DNA of 64,000 nt from Hyphochytrium catenoides (taxonomy: Eukaryota > Sar > Hyphochytriomycetes > Hyphochytriales > Hyphochytriaceae). Position 1 is the first letter of the stretch, and each line of letters opens with the position of its first letter. Made by a program: the position numbers and the translations under genes. The stretch spans positions 47,492 through 111,491 of the forward strand of contig FLMG01001299.1 of assembly GCA_900088475.1 (NCBI GenBank), given 5' to 3'. Shown in pieces: positions 23,851 through 47,780 of this stretch. A model generated the notes under the pieces. That model worked only from the letters and a program-made list of their open reading frames with translations. It was not told where the DNA came from and ran no database searches.

Positions 23851-24295
23851 AGAGAGTGGAAGGGGTTAGGGCGACGGAAGGGCAGGTGGGCAAGGTACAC
23901 TAGTGAGATTGATGCAGATCCGAATGGCTTGAGAACATTGACAAGCCACCGGCGGCAGTGGGAACCTAATGCATGTAGTTTCGCTAGCTTTTCCGAGAAG
24001 ATAACAGGTGGGCAGAAGAGTAACAAGTACGATGAAGGCGAAATTTTGTAGAGAAAGGAATGACAAAAAGGTGGCCAAGTGGCCGCTTGCCTTACTGACC
24101 AAGCTTTTGGCAAAGATCCTTGGCAGCCAACGTGAAGTTGTGGGGAATAACAGCGTGAAGTGGCTGGCTAAACCCAAAAAGCTTGGACCAGACAGGCTGG
24201 TCCGCTGAATAGCTCTTCTCTTCACATATGGCGTTCAAAACGGCAAGGTCACCACTCGGAAGGGCCTTGCCCCCGGAAGATGGGACGTTACCCAT
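18211..24295 (-). CDS. DYM: Dymeclin (Golgi-associated trafficking protein)
   Basis: Dymeclin is a peripheral Golgi protein needed for secretory traffic; its loss causes Dyggve-Melchior-Clausen disease in humans. Conserved exons appear in order on the minus strand. The first is exon 1 (24295-24100), starting MGNVPSSGGKALPSGDLAVL, whose Gly2 fits N-myristoylation. Next come FNNAMTNNFSVLLHHLVLVL (about 23480), YYDLHLEAVNTLLVLLSTQL (about 22710), NPRNLLSEHVVLLLYTLMYG (about 21230) and VVPILRSLYQVARLRPTQSY (about 20930). These are followed by RRLTNISLGSLMLIVLVRVI (about 20500), DSYIHLNCFAALSNLAPHAE (about 20110), YALLHGESLFKKLEALERLK (about 19330) and EGFFVPYVWMTTVQRTTDIQ (about 18760). Each aligns with human dymeclin in the same order. 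A phase-0 exon (18363-18211) adds an acidic Ser-rich tail. The true stop is unresolved, and a 52-nt gap lies inside. Confidence 0.88.
19441..19492. other. Assembly gap (52 N)
   Basis: Fifty-two unknown bases lie in the dymeclin gene, between the exon containing MNYSLLQNNPHL and the exon containing YALLHGESLF. The gap is probably intronic, near a repeat. Confidence 1.
23580..23850. repeat. GA-rich low-complexity tract with (GA)n core
   Basis: Purine-rich plus-strand sequence runs across this stretch, with a pure GA run at about 23783-23846. It lies in an early dymeclin intron, where the transcript carries it as a (UC)n polypyrimidine run upstream of the exon at about 23480. Confidence 0.9.
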
Positions 24296-25195
24296 CCTTT
24301 TCCAGGGCCAAATAGATCCTTGAATAACCCCAGAGGGGGGCGATTGCTCTTCACGGTCCTCCCATATGCGGTGTGACCCCTCTCTTAAGCTGCTTCAAAG
24401 CTTAATCCTCAACTGTTGCTAGGTCGGCTTCCTGATGAAAAGTGATGGTAAAGTGAACGCGCAGCACGATCAGGAGCAAGGCGCTGTTGATACGATGCAG
24501 AGTCTGCGGGAAGATTGCTGAGAAATCCGAGACTCTTTTCTAAATCGTACAGCTGTACAGCATAAGACATCCAAAACAGAGACGGGCTAATGCCCCTTTC
24601 CTTCACCTCAGAAACCGATGATGGAGTTTTATGCATCAGGCATCGAAGAGTTAAACGCCAAAAGGGGGCTTAGGCACCGGCAAGGATCTCGGTTAGCGGT
24701 CACCTTTTGCTATTTGTGACAGACGCAATATTTACAAGGCTAATCAAGGAAATAGCCTCTGTCATCAGGAATAGTATTAGCCAATCAGAATCTGCCAACG
24801 GGGAATGCGTCAAATGATTGACCAGGTGAGCTACCATTCCGGACTTTTCGATTCCGACATTCCGAGATGAGCATTACAAAAAGGTAGTTCAGTCCGAAAT
24901 ATGACTCTCACAACCAGTATGTCAGTAATATTACCTTTGATAATTGTGAAGAAGCACGTCGCTGTGCTAACCCAATAATAGTACGCCTTCCCTATAGAGA
25001 AAACTTTCTTCCACCCTCCTCGAGACGTCATTGCCCAGTATTCGCAATGACAAATCTCTGTAAAACGTGTCTGCGAATGATCTTCATCTCACTTATCAAG
25101 AGACAAAGCAGAGCGCAGGCAGGGTAGACGGCAGAGAGACCATAGTAAGAGGAACTAGACAGAATAGACTTGAAGGTCTTTCGTTGACGTCTACG
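24296..25195. promoter_or_regulatory. Divergent promoter interval (dymeclin / bZIP)
   Basis: About 900 bp separate the divergent dymeclin and bZIP start codons. A minus-strand frame of 75 codons at 24409-24636 (starting MHKTPSSVSEVKERG) sits upstream of dymeclin. It could be a small gene or an upstream open frame, but no homology or splice signal supports it. The bZIP frame is open back to about 25067 without an ATG, so that part is probably 5' leader. Confidence 0.4.
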
Positions 25196-26389
25196 ATGAG
25201 AGTCGAAGAGGATGGCGTCCTCAGCCTCGATCAGGAGGAAGCCTTGGCAGTCTTTCGGGATTTTGACTTTGACAAGGCTGCACCTTTCCCAATTCTAGAA
25301 GACGAGCTGTACTCAAGCTCGTCTCCTGCCCCGTCGTCCTCTGCATCCACTGACGGAGATGCCATTAGTCTTGAAGACGAAAGCCTTGTCAACACGCCTC
25401 TCAGTAGTATGGAGGATCAGGAGATCCTGGACGACATCCGTCTTGGGGAAGATCTCACCCTTATGTTGGAGGACGCACCTGCAGCCTTTACAGCCCCGTC
25501 GACAACACCCGTGGCGGTTCCGCAGCCGGGCCTCTGTGTCGCAGCGGTTTCAACTCCTCAGGCTCAGGGCTTAGAAGCTTACGCATTTGAGGGTGTCTCG
25601 CAAGCTGTACCCATACCTCTACATTATGAAGAGGTAGTGACAACCACATCTGTCCCCAAGCGGCAACTGCAAGAGCCGTCCACGCCATCTGCAGCAGAAA
25701 TCAAGAGATTGAAGAGAGATATCCGCCTAATGAAGAACAGAGAGAGTGCCAACCGCTCCCGTATGCGCCGTAAAGAGCTGATGAATGCACTGGAGGACGA
25801 AAACAAGGAGCTCAGACAGAAAATCTCCGAGCTGAACGGCCAGGTGGCTGCATACAAGGCAGAGAGCGAAACTTTGAAACGTCACAACCGGTTGCTGGAG
25901 TCTCTCCTGACTAGGAACAATAGAATGCCTGCAGTCTCGGAGAGCGAAGTTTCTTCTGCGGTCACATCGCAGAAGGAGACTGCGGTGACGGGGGCGGGCG
26001 CTGTTCTCTTCGCAGTCGTATTCTCGGTATCGCTGTTTTCTCTCTCACCATACCTAGAGGGAGAAGGCGCTGACGGGTCGGTCTTCCCATCACCAATGCG
26101 CAGAGGGAGGGTCCTCCAAGTTATGGACAGCGGTGATTCTGCTGCCTCGTCTGGCCTGATCAGCTCTCTCCCTTGTCTTTCCATCTTGGCCTTCCTCTTT
26201 AACTCGGGCAAGCTGTTCCATTGGTTGACTCGGGGGCTCTTCATCTTTCTTTCGGTACTGTTCGCTTTTTTTGTCCAGGAGAAGCTTAGTTCTTGGGACT
26301 TCTTCATGAGCAAGTGCAGAGACGTCAGGGGAGCATGGAGCCAGAACTCGCAGTTGCCAATGCTTGCGACGAAAGACAAGGCTTCATAG
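25196..26389 (+). CDS. Membrane-anchored bZIP transcription factor
   Basis: An intronless frame of 397 residues starts at the first ATG (MRVEEDGVLSLDQEEALAVF). The N-terminal about 150 residues are acidic, Ser-rich and activation-domain-like. A complete bZIP follows at about residues 170-240. The basic region is KNRESANRSRMRRKELMNAL, with the invariant N-x7-R spacing, and the leucine-zipper heptads include ENKELRQKISELNGQVAAYK. After the zipper come two hydrophobic segments: AVLFAVVFSVSLFSL at about residues 265-283 and LTRGLFIFLSVLFAFFV at about residues 344-362. This order, activation domain then bZIP then membrane segment, is that of ER-tethered stress factors such as ATF6, CREB3 and plant bZIP28, which are cleaved in the Golgi. 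The second hydrophobic segment and the lack of an obvious site-1 protease motif leave the mechanism open. Confidence 0.85.
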   Translation: MRVEEDGVLSLDQEEALAVFRDFDFDKAAPFPILEDELYSSSSPAPSSSASTDGDAISLEDESLVNTPLSSMEDQEILDDIRLGEDLTLMLEDAPAAFTAPSTTPVAVPQPGLCVAAVSTPQAQGLEAYAFEGVSQAVPIPLHYEEVVTTTSVPKRQLQEPSTPSAAEIKRLKRDIRLMKNRESANRSRMRRKELMNALEDENKELRQKISELNGQVAAYKAESETLKRHNRLLESLLTRNNRMPAVSESEVSSAVTSQKETAVTGAGAVLFAVVFSVSLFSLSPYLEGEGADGSVFPSPMRRGRVLQVMDSGDSAASSGLISSLPCLSILAFLFNSGKLFHWLTRGLFIFLSVLFAFFVQEKLSSWDFFMSKCRDVRGAWSQNSQLPMLATKDKAS

Positions 26390-26782
26390 TAGAACAGAGA
26401 AGTTCCCTCCTTCGCAGAGGCGTCAAGACGTCTAACGTTATTTATGGTGTTACATGCCCTGTAACATTAATCTTATTTATTTGCTTACTAGAACACATCT
26501 TCTCATAACAGGTAAAAGTTAGACTTCTCTCTTCGTTAGGGTCATAGATGGACTCTAGGACCAATGCCCTTACCAGGTCGTGCCATACTCTTCCTCACTT
26601 GTTGACGTTCTCCTCCTAATGTAGCTTCATATCCATCAGTCGGTCTACCTTGTCCGCCGAACTGTCCATCTCTCTGCCGCCGTCCATCTCACCCTCTTGC
26701 CCATCAGCATCCCCTCCGTGCTACCGCACTCATTTTTGAATAGCCTAGGAGTTTCCTCAATCGCGCAAGAGAATGTCTTGGC

Positions 26783-27988
26783 TTACGCGTCCGCCCACAC
26801 CCCATTATTGGCCTTGGTAATGGTTGTAGAGACGCGGTTGAACTTCTGCTCTCCTTGAACGGGGGAAACCGGCGTCGACAGTTGCCCCTCGCTTACTGCG
26901 GACGACAACGATGGGTCCTTGTTGGAGGGAGCGAAGGTGCCAACACGGTCAGAATTCACACAATACCTTAGGCCTCACACCAGCAAGAATGAGGCAAGAG
27001 AGAGATATCCCCACTGCCAAACTAAACAGAAAGCAGGTTGAGGCGAATTTAATAGAGGTTGACGCGAAGGCTGAAGGGATAAAAGTGGTGAAAGTGGTGG
27101 CTCACGCAGAAAGGAAGGAGCTCCCTAACACTTACTCTTTTGCTCTGCACCTTAAGCATGGGATCCTTATCGTAGAGCCACGCTCTTTGTGCCGCCGTGT
27201 TCCGCTTTGAGTCCTCATCGTGCCTAACGATTTCTCCGCAGGCCCCGGAGGTCTTGAAGCCCTTCTCCTGGCGTTGGGAACCACTGCCGCCTGATTTGGA
27301 AGATAGAGGTTGACTGAGAAGACTAATCACATTCGTCGCATCCAGGAAGTAAGAAAGAGGCTGGGGGAGGAGAGAAGCGAGCGCTTAAGAGTGGAGCACG
27401 GCAGTGAATCAGCAAAAGCCTGGGTATCAACCCCACCTGCCCTTGGAGCAGAGCTATCATGCATCATCCTTTGTTCTGTCTTGGAGCATGCCTCGCCCTT
27501 TCCATAACTAGCCTGCGTCGTGGTCTCAAAGTGATTGGACGCATATCTCTCTTCCCCTTCAACCGCGCTTTGGAAGCCCTGTTTGAAGCTATCTTTATCC
27601 TCTCCGCCTGAAGAAAGGCTACGCTGCACCGCACCTATCGTATCCAACGTCGCCATACGTGGCTGGCCGCCTTTCTCTGCCTAAAGTAGAAGTTGGTCAC
27701 ATCATAGGGCTTAAGAATGAGGATAAGTCAAAGCCAAGACAATGAAGTAGATTGATGCCGGGAGCGACGTCTGCTTAGCTAGCAGGATGGAAACAAGTTG
27801 CTAGCGAGTAAGGGGAGAAATCTTGCCTGGAGCTTCCTCTTTTGCGCCGGAGTGAGGTCCCTTCCTTGGCTCGGTACTTGAAAGTGTTGAGCGTGAGTGG
27901 TGGTGACTTCTCTCTGCCGAAAGAAAAGAAGAGGATTAGGCTTATGGGCAGCAACTCCACGTCCTAGCTCACACGCGTACATTCCCAT
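26783..27988 (-). CDS. 231-residue protein, possible axonemal microtubule-inner protein
   Basis: Exons 27988-27827, 27680-27437, 27290-27136 and 26917-26783 close in phase at all junctions (162+244+155+135 nt). The first intron has a GC donor (CAG/GCAAGA), and its phase-0 join supports it. The protein has no membrane segment and little predicted globular order. It carries REVTTTHAQHFQVPSQGRDL, then SNHFETTTQASYGKGEA, then AAQRAWLYDKDPMLKVQSKR, and ends QKFNRVSTTITKANNGVWAD plus A. Short TTT-x-YG and KDPMLK-type motifs joined by loops are typical of small ciliary microtubule-inner proteins, but I cannot assign a named family, and this role is inference. It converges on the bZIP gene with about 390 bp between stops. 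Confidence 0.7.
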
Positions 27989-29254
27989 AGTCAGCCAACA
28001 CACCCTTCAGAGGGGGTGCCCGCTCCTCAAACCAGTTGCCTGGTGACGACCAGTGTTAGGGTGAGCACTATGAGACTCTTTCTCAATTGAGCGCTTTCTG
28101 CGAGAAATGGTTGTTACCGTGGAGTGTCTCCTTCTGATAGTCTCGAGTCCCCATCGCCTATTACTGCTGAACCAGCTCGTCCACTCTTCGCTTCAATCCC
28201 TGGCCTTCTAGTCTCCCTAAGGTTGGGATGTACTGCGCGATGTCGTCAGCGTCACTTGCGAGCTGTAGATCTGGGTCTAGATATACAGGGCCGTCAGGGA
28301 GAAGAGGAGGAATCGATGAAGTCCTGTCGCACTAGAACCAATGTGTCCAGCAGGAAGGCTGAAGTCAGGAGCGCATCCAAGGTAGAGAAGAGAGAGGAAC
28401 TCGGAGGACACTGAGAGCGTGATGGGTGATGGCGAACGAAGAGGCATGACCACTTGGCTGACAAGAAACAAAGACCGTCGGGAGAGATAGAGAAGAAGAG
28501 AGGAGAGGAAGTGCGATAAAAAGGATAAGATACCGTGTGTGTGGAGACAGAGGGGGAGAGAGACACAGCGAGAGAGAGAACCTGATTAGAGACACAGAGA
28601 GAGACAGAGAGACAGAGAGAGTTCGAGAGAGAGAGAGGAAGAGAGCAAGAGAGTTTGAGAGACAGACAGAGAGAGAGACATAAAGAGAGAGAGACAAAGC
28701 GTGAGGGACCGGCGGCAGCAGCAGGTGGGGTAAACATCAAGGAAGAAAACGGAAACGGATCACCTTGTCTACAATCTTCACAGGTCATTCAAACCATTCG
28801 GATTAGGAACCTAACTTGATAATATCCTACATTCGGCGGCTCGCCTTATGTCCGGAATCATCCCAATGCTCATTCATATTTAGAATAATACCTTCTTATA
28901 CCCGATATGGATGGCCTTGTTTATGCAAAACTCAGTACTAGGTATGAACCTCCCTGACATACCCAGACTGGGTGAAAGGCAAGGCCGTCAAATGTATGGA
29001 ACTGTTCTGGGAGATTCATGGTATCCGTCTGAAGCCAGTACAGTTTGTATGGGAGCCAATAGAGAGAGGGAGGGAGACTGACGATTATTGTCGATCAGCA
29101 AAAAGTCAATAAAAATCTCCGCCCGCATCGGCTTTCCCAACAAGTCTGTGAAGCTTTCAGCAGCGCTTCCAAGGCATTTTTGTCAGCAGTGAGCATCTTC
29201 TGACCTTTTGAAGCTTCATTGGCTGCTACCGTAGAGGCAGAAGAAGTCAGAAAC
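27989..29254. other. Intergenic interval with GA-rich tract
   Basis: No gene is supported. The purine-rich stretch at about 28480-28710 generates long Ser/Leu minus-strand frames that are artefacts. The interval holds the promoters of the 26.8-28.0 kb gene (leftward) and of COX6A (rightward). Confidence 0.5.
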
Positions 29255-29787
29255 ATGGTGTGTGATGCTGGTGCTATATTAGGTATCTTATAATACTATT
29301 CTGTTTTAACATCTTCTTGCTGTGGCGTCGCAGGCCTCAGTTCTTGCAAAGACCGCTAGGACAGCCCTTGCTAGGAGCTCCCAGCAAGTGCGCCGCTTTT
29401 CTGTCCATGATAAGGCGCATGCTGAAGGTATGTTTGTAAGGTTATGTTGAGTTTCTGTTTTATACTGTCTCATACTCTTATGGCGTCTTTAAGAGGAAAT
29501 GCGCAAGTGGGCAAAGATTTCCAAAGCTGCAGTAGCGGGGGTCACGGTTTTCGGAGTTATCACTATCTACAATGAGTCTCAGCATCATGAGGAGCATGAA
29601 AACCCAGAGTATTCATACCTAAGAATCCGCACTAAGAAGTTCCCTTGGAAGTGCAGCGACTGCGGGTAAGACTACCGATTGGCTTCACGGTTGTGTCTCT
29701 CTAACGGCGACTTTTGGTTCCTCTAGCCCCTTTGAGATGGATTGCATCAAGAAGTGCAAGGAAGAGCTAGCTGCTGGTTCTGAGTAG
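29255..29787 (+). CDS. COX6A: Cytochrome c oxidase subunit 6A
   Basis: COX6A is a single-pass inner-membrane subunit of respiratory complex IV that modulates its activity. Exons 29255-29257, 29334-29427, 29494-29665 and 29727-29787 close in phase and give 109 residues; the first coding exon is just the ATG. The presequence (ASVLAKTARTALARSSQQVR followed by RFS) is arginine-rich and acid-free. It is followed by EEMRKWAKISKAAV, one hydrophobic helix (AGVTVFGVITIY) and the family signature HHEEHENPEYSYLRIRTKKF with PWK. The C-terminus is unusual: CSDCGPFEMDCIKKCKEE contains CxxC and CxxxC pairs not found in the mammalian protein. The stop lies 70 bp from the convergent KDM5 gene's apparent stop. 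Confidence 0.92.
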
Positions 29788-29856
29788 GCGCCTCTATTGT
29801 CCGGAGACCTGAAACAGGCTTCTTGATCACCACTGTGCTAGGAACGAGTAATAAGG

Positions 29857-43783
<13,927 letters not shown>

Positions 43784-46289
43784 ATGGAGTTACAAGGTGC
43801 CTTCGAGCTTGAGGGCTTCTTGGATGACATGGGAGTTGGACTTGCTTCGCCACCTCGAGAGGTGGCGAATTCCTTACCCCAGTCGCTAAGAACGGGACTG
43901 CAAACGGTGTCAGAACTTGGAGTGCCTGTCACTGAGTCGTCCGTTACGATTAGAGCTTATAAGCGGCCTCTCAGTGGTCTATCTACAGAGCGCAGCTTTC
44001 AACACGAGCGAGAGGCCACTGAAGAAAATGACCATTTAGATTTCAAGACACATCTTCTTCTTAAAATTTCCTATCCGAAGAGGTACAGCTGCTTAGGCAC
44101 TATCCTCTATGGAAAGCAGTTAGAGGATATAAAAGGTAAGAGAGTCAACTTCAAGGCGGTCCGGCCGGTTCTGATTATCTCCTCAGTGTCGCTGCTGAGA
44201 ACTATCGACGAAGGAGTCAATGAGGCCTTTCTCGTGCTCGGTCCTCCTGGGTCTGGCAAGAAAACTATTTTGACTCAAGTACTCGACTCCATCCGCGAAG
44301 GGGAGAGGAAAGCCGGGCCAAAGATCAAGTTCTCCGTTGTCACATTGAACGGATTGTGGCATTCCACCAGTGATGATGCAGTGGCTGAGATCATTTTGCA
44401 GTTGTCCGCCGTACCGGATGGTTCCAAGAGGGTAATGAACCTTAACACTGACCTGAAAACCTTAACCCACCCCGGCACACCTCTTTCATGTTGGTCTCTC
44501 CTTATTTGGCTATCCTATGCTATGAAGAGTAACATCATGTCATGCTGCCTTAGGTGGTGCCTCCATCCATAGACCGCCTGGGCCTTCTCATGGACATCTT
44601 GGAGTCCAAGAAAGCAGCGAAAAAGAGTCTTGTCGTTGTCCTAGAAAATTTTGAGCACTTTGCGAAGCAGCGGCAGGCCACTCTGTACAAGCTTCTCGAC
44701 ATGCTGCAGGTCGGGCCCTCACCCTCCTAATTTCGCGGGCAGCATACTGCTTGCTGAGCGTGAAACTCCTGGAACAGGAATCAACAATAGCGGTGGCAGT
44801 CGTCGGTCTAACTTCGGATATTGCAGCGGTGGAGAACCTAGAAAAACGGATAAGATCTAGGTAAAGGCGCACATACGATCCACTCTTTACCATATGGGAA
44901 GGTCCAATGTGTCCAAACGCTCTGACTTAATGACCTTGACTACCTTGACTGAAGGATTGCGTGGCTTATACTTTGTCATGCAGGTTTTCATCGCGGATAA
45001 GCCTCATCCCCTCTTCAGCTACGTTAGAGGACTATTTATCGGTGGGCACATGAAATTTTTTGGCTCCGGACGCTTATAGCTCAAACCCTGGATCGTGCTT
45101 GCGATTCTTTTGTAGGTGGTCCGTGGTTACCTGTTAATCTCGGACAAGCTTATTCGGAGGCGCTGTCCATACCGGCTCTCCCGATATAACAGCTTGGTCG
45201 GGACGCTCATAGCCAGTAAACCGTTTCAGAGCTGGTTGGAGAGTCATTTGGTGCATTCGGGACTCACTGTTAGCTGGCTCATGAGAGTTCTCTACTTAGT
45301 TGCGTCAGGCCTGCGAATGGTTGACGGTAAGAGTAAAGCGCTTTCAGCCACAGAGCCCAGTTTGTCTCCTATGATGATGTCATGTTTAGGCACCTAGTTC
45401 TAAAGCAGCGGCGTTTCATCATTTCCAGGTTATTCTGCCCTAGACCTTGCCGACTTTGAACGGTCCGCCCAGTTTGCAGGCCTCCCTTCTCGAACGACAG
45501 TTTTAAAGAACATCCTGAAAGGTGGGCATCCTGACTTCAGTCTAGTGTTACTGGTCATGTTTCGAAAACGTTTGTCTCACAAATCGTCTGTCAAACATCT
45601 TCACATGACGATCAGACCCATCTCGCTTGCGCTCTACCTTACGAGTCGCCTAACCTTTGCATTCTAGACCTCGCGGTGATTGAAATCGCACTTCTTCTGG
45701 CGCTGAGGCAACTCCATATCAAGCAGGAAATGTCGCCAGAGACTCTGCCACACTGCACTTTTGAAATGATCTACCGCGAATATGTCCAACAGAGCACGAT
45801 GTCCAATACTCATCCCTCTCTATACAGCAGAAGAGTGTGTCTCAAGGTAGGTCTGACGCTCCTCTTCTGTCTGTACATTCCTGCTCATTTAGACCATCTA
45901 CTTCCATACTCCCTTCCCTGTGAGATGCCCTTTGCTTGCTATTTGTGGCTCCCACGCGTATGGGCTCCGCCTTGTTGAGAGTTCAGTTGTAAGCCTTAGA
46001 GCTTCTTTCTCTTGCCTAGCCTTCCTTCTTAGCCTCAGACAGTGGTCGACTCACTTTTCCCTTCGAAAGGCCTTCCAGAATCTTCTGGACCTGAACCTTG
46101 TGGAGTTCACCGATTTAGGGGAGCGAGGAAAGTCTCTATGCTTTGCCTTCGAAAGAAGAGGCGAGCATCGACTGCTTGGCCATCAGAAAGTCAACATAAC
46201 CGTACCCCCTACTCTCCTGTTATCCATGATAGAAAGTGGAGAAATCTTCTGCCCGCTGGAGATTAGAGTCTGGGGCTTAAAGGGCTAGG
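43784..46289 (+). CDS. ORC4: Origin recognition complex subunit 4
   Basis: ORC4 is an AAA+ subunit of the complex that marks replication origins and loads the MCM helicase. Exons 43784-44135, 44187-44431 and 44554 to about 44708 close in phase. Residues about 1-110 are variable. The AAA+ domain follows: LLRTIDEGVNEAF, the Walker A region LVLGPPGSGKKTIL, VTLNGLWHSTSDDAVAEIIL, and the Walker B region LVVVLENFEHF with AKQRQATLYKLL. Then comes STIAVAVVGLTSDIAAVENL with EKRIRSR (about 44775-44858), the sensor/arginine-finger region. C-terminal winged-helix exons read LDLAVIEIALLLALRQLHIK (about 45660) and KAFQNLLDLNLVEFTDLGER (about 46060), with the stop at 46287-46289. In Walker A the Thr/Ser after the lysine is Lys, and Walker B reads EN where DE is usual, so ATP hydrolysis may be lost. 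Confidence 0.88.
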
Positions 46290-46328
46290 CCACATTTTAT
46301 GCACAGGTCTGCCAATGCTTAACCATTA

Positions 46329-47142
46329 TCAGACAACCAGGCTCAGTGCTCTGGGTAATAGGAAGAGTGCAATTCCTCCGTGCAGGAAGTAACCAAAGGC
46401 TGCTCCTACTATCACATCCGAAGGGTAGTGATGGCCTAAGACTAACCTAGAGAAGCCAACCAACATGGCCCAAAGCCACAAGAAGGTCACAACGGTTTCC
46501 GAGAGTTTCAGAGAAGGGAACACTGACTTTATAACTGGGAAGTTATCTGTAGGGAAGAGTAACAAGTCAGGCAATCGGCTGCTTAAGCTCCTTAGATAGA
46601 GGAAAGGCCCACTGTACCTTGAGCTGTTCCTGCTAGCACACGCAGGATTGTGAAAGCGCGGGTTGAATGCCCTGACGGAAAGGAATGGACATCAACAGAA
46701 ACAAATCGGGCATCGTGACGATGTGTCGGGGGTCGATGCCGTTTCACGGTAGCTTTGAGGATTGGGATAATGCAGATGTCAACCTGCATCGCATAGTTAG
46801 GCGTTTTACAGCTGGTGAGGAATAATTAGTGCCCTTACCAGCAGGGCCAGCCAGAAAGTGACGATGAACCGCTTTTGATCTTCGTTTAGATTGAAGCCAA
46901 TGGCCAGCCAGTATAAAAGCGTCAGAATTGGAATCACGAGAAGATATCTACATAGCAAAGACATGGAAGGTCAGCGCTTGGCGACACTCGTAAAACACCA
47001 TAGCTCCACATGCTCACAGTATGCCGTCAGCAGTGAGCGCAACCAGCTCCCATGCTAGAATAGCGACCCGCGAGTTGCCGAGAGCTTGATGGATGTTGCG
47101 GACTACCCAGAAGTCCCAGGCATAGAGATTCTTCACAACCAT
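46329..47142 (-). CDS. PAP2-family lipid phosphatase, PLPP6-like
   Basis: Members of this membrane family dephosphorylate lipid phosphates; human PLPP6 acts on presqualene and polyisoprenoid diphosphates in the ER. All three catalytic motifs are visible across the exons. KATVKRHRP (K-x6-RP) is at about 46745. SFPSGHSTRAF (PSGH, holding the phosphate-binding His) is at about 46680. SRLVLGHHYPSD (SR-x5-H-x3-D, nucleophilic His) is at about 46435. Hydrophobic helices lie between them. The start is the ATG at 47142 (MVVKNLYAWDFWVVRNIHQA); the frame is open upstream but without ATG. The exon order and the YAWD-type N-terminus resemble PLPP6 more than classical lipid phosphate phosphatases. It converges on ORC4 with about 40 bp between stops. 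Confidence 0.82.
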
Positions 47143-47780
47143 GGCGTTCTGCCTCCTAACGGCCCCGCCCTGCCGTGACAAGATTTCCCTTTTATGGTAT
47201 ACTAGTAGAAGGAGACGCAGACTCAAGAGCAGCGGGTGGAAGACTGAGACTCACAGAGCCGTGATAAAGAGTTTCTAAACGGACTGATGGTCGCTCTCCG
47301 CGCTCCTCACGCCTACATGCTTGTATAAGCCTCGAGCAAGGTCATTCATTGCCTGACCTGCTCAGCAAGGTCTGTTCTCCAATTCTCTGCCATCTTTTGC
47401 GCCTCATCATCACGATCTCACTCAGCAGGTAGTAGCCGCTAACGCTATTACATGTTTCGCATGAGAAATAATACTTCTTTGGGAAAATTAAAACCTATTG
47501 TTAATACGCCTGAAAGATTCTAGGTAGAGAATATTCCTGTTTGTTTCGCGAGAGGTTTCAATAGAGAGGTCACAGCTTCAGAAGCAAAGAAGGCAAGAAA
47601 CCAGCCAAGGAAGCTTCAGAACCCGTGATGCTTCCGCGCCTCGTCTGATTCTCAAAGCTCAACTGATGCTGGCCCAGCGCGATGCAGAAATGCATTGCCG
47701 TGTCATCCCTCCAGCGTTCATGAACTATGGCGAGGCACACGGATCACGCTCTGTAAGGAAGACAACTCTCGGCGGAGGGA
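47143..47780. promoter_or_regulatory. Divergent promoter interval (PLPP6-like / cereblon)
   Basis: This interval holds the promoters of two divergent genes. A plus-strand frame from about 47570 to 47749 is open and protein-like (DAEMHCRVIPPAFMNYGEAH) and ends at GTAAGG, a good donor. It may be a non-canonical first exon of cereblon, or transcribed leader. Confidence 0.35.

Noticed and set aside
23249-24113. Long minus-strand open frames rich in Ser and Leu
   Set aside because: Most of their length is the (CT)n complement of the GA tract inside a dymeclin intron; only the end at about 23480-23250 is a true exon.
28294-28788. 164-codon minus-strand Ser/Leu frame
   Set aside because: Artefact of the purine tract at 28.48-28.71 kb.
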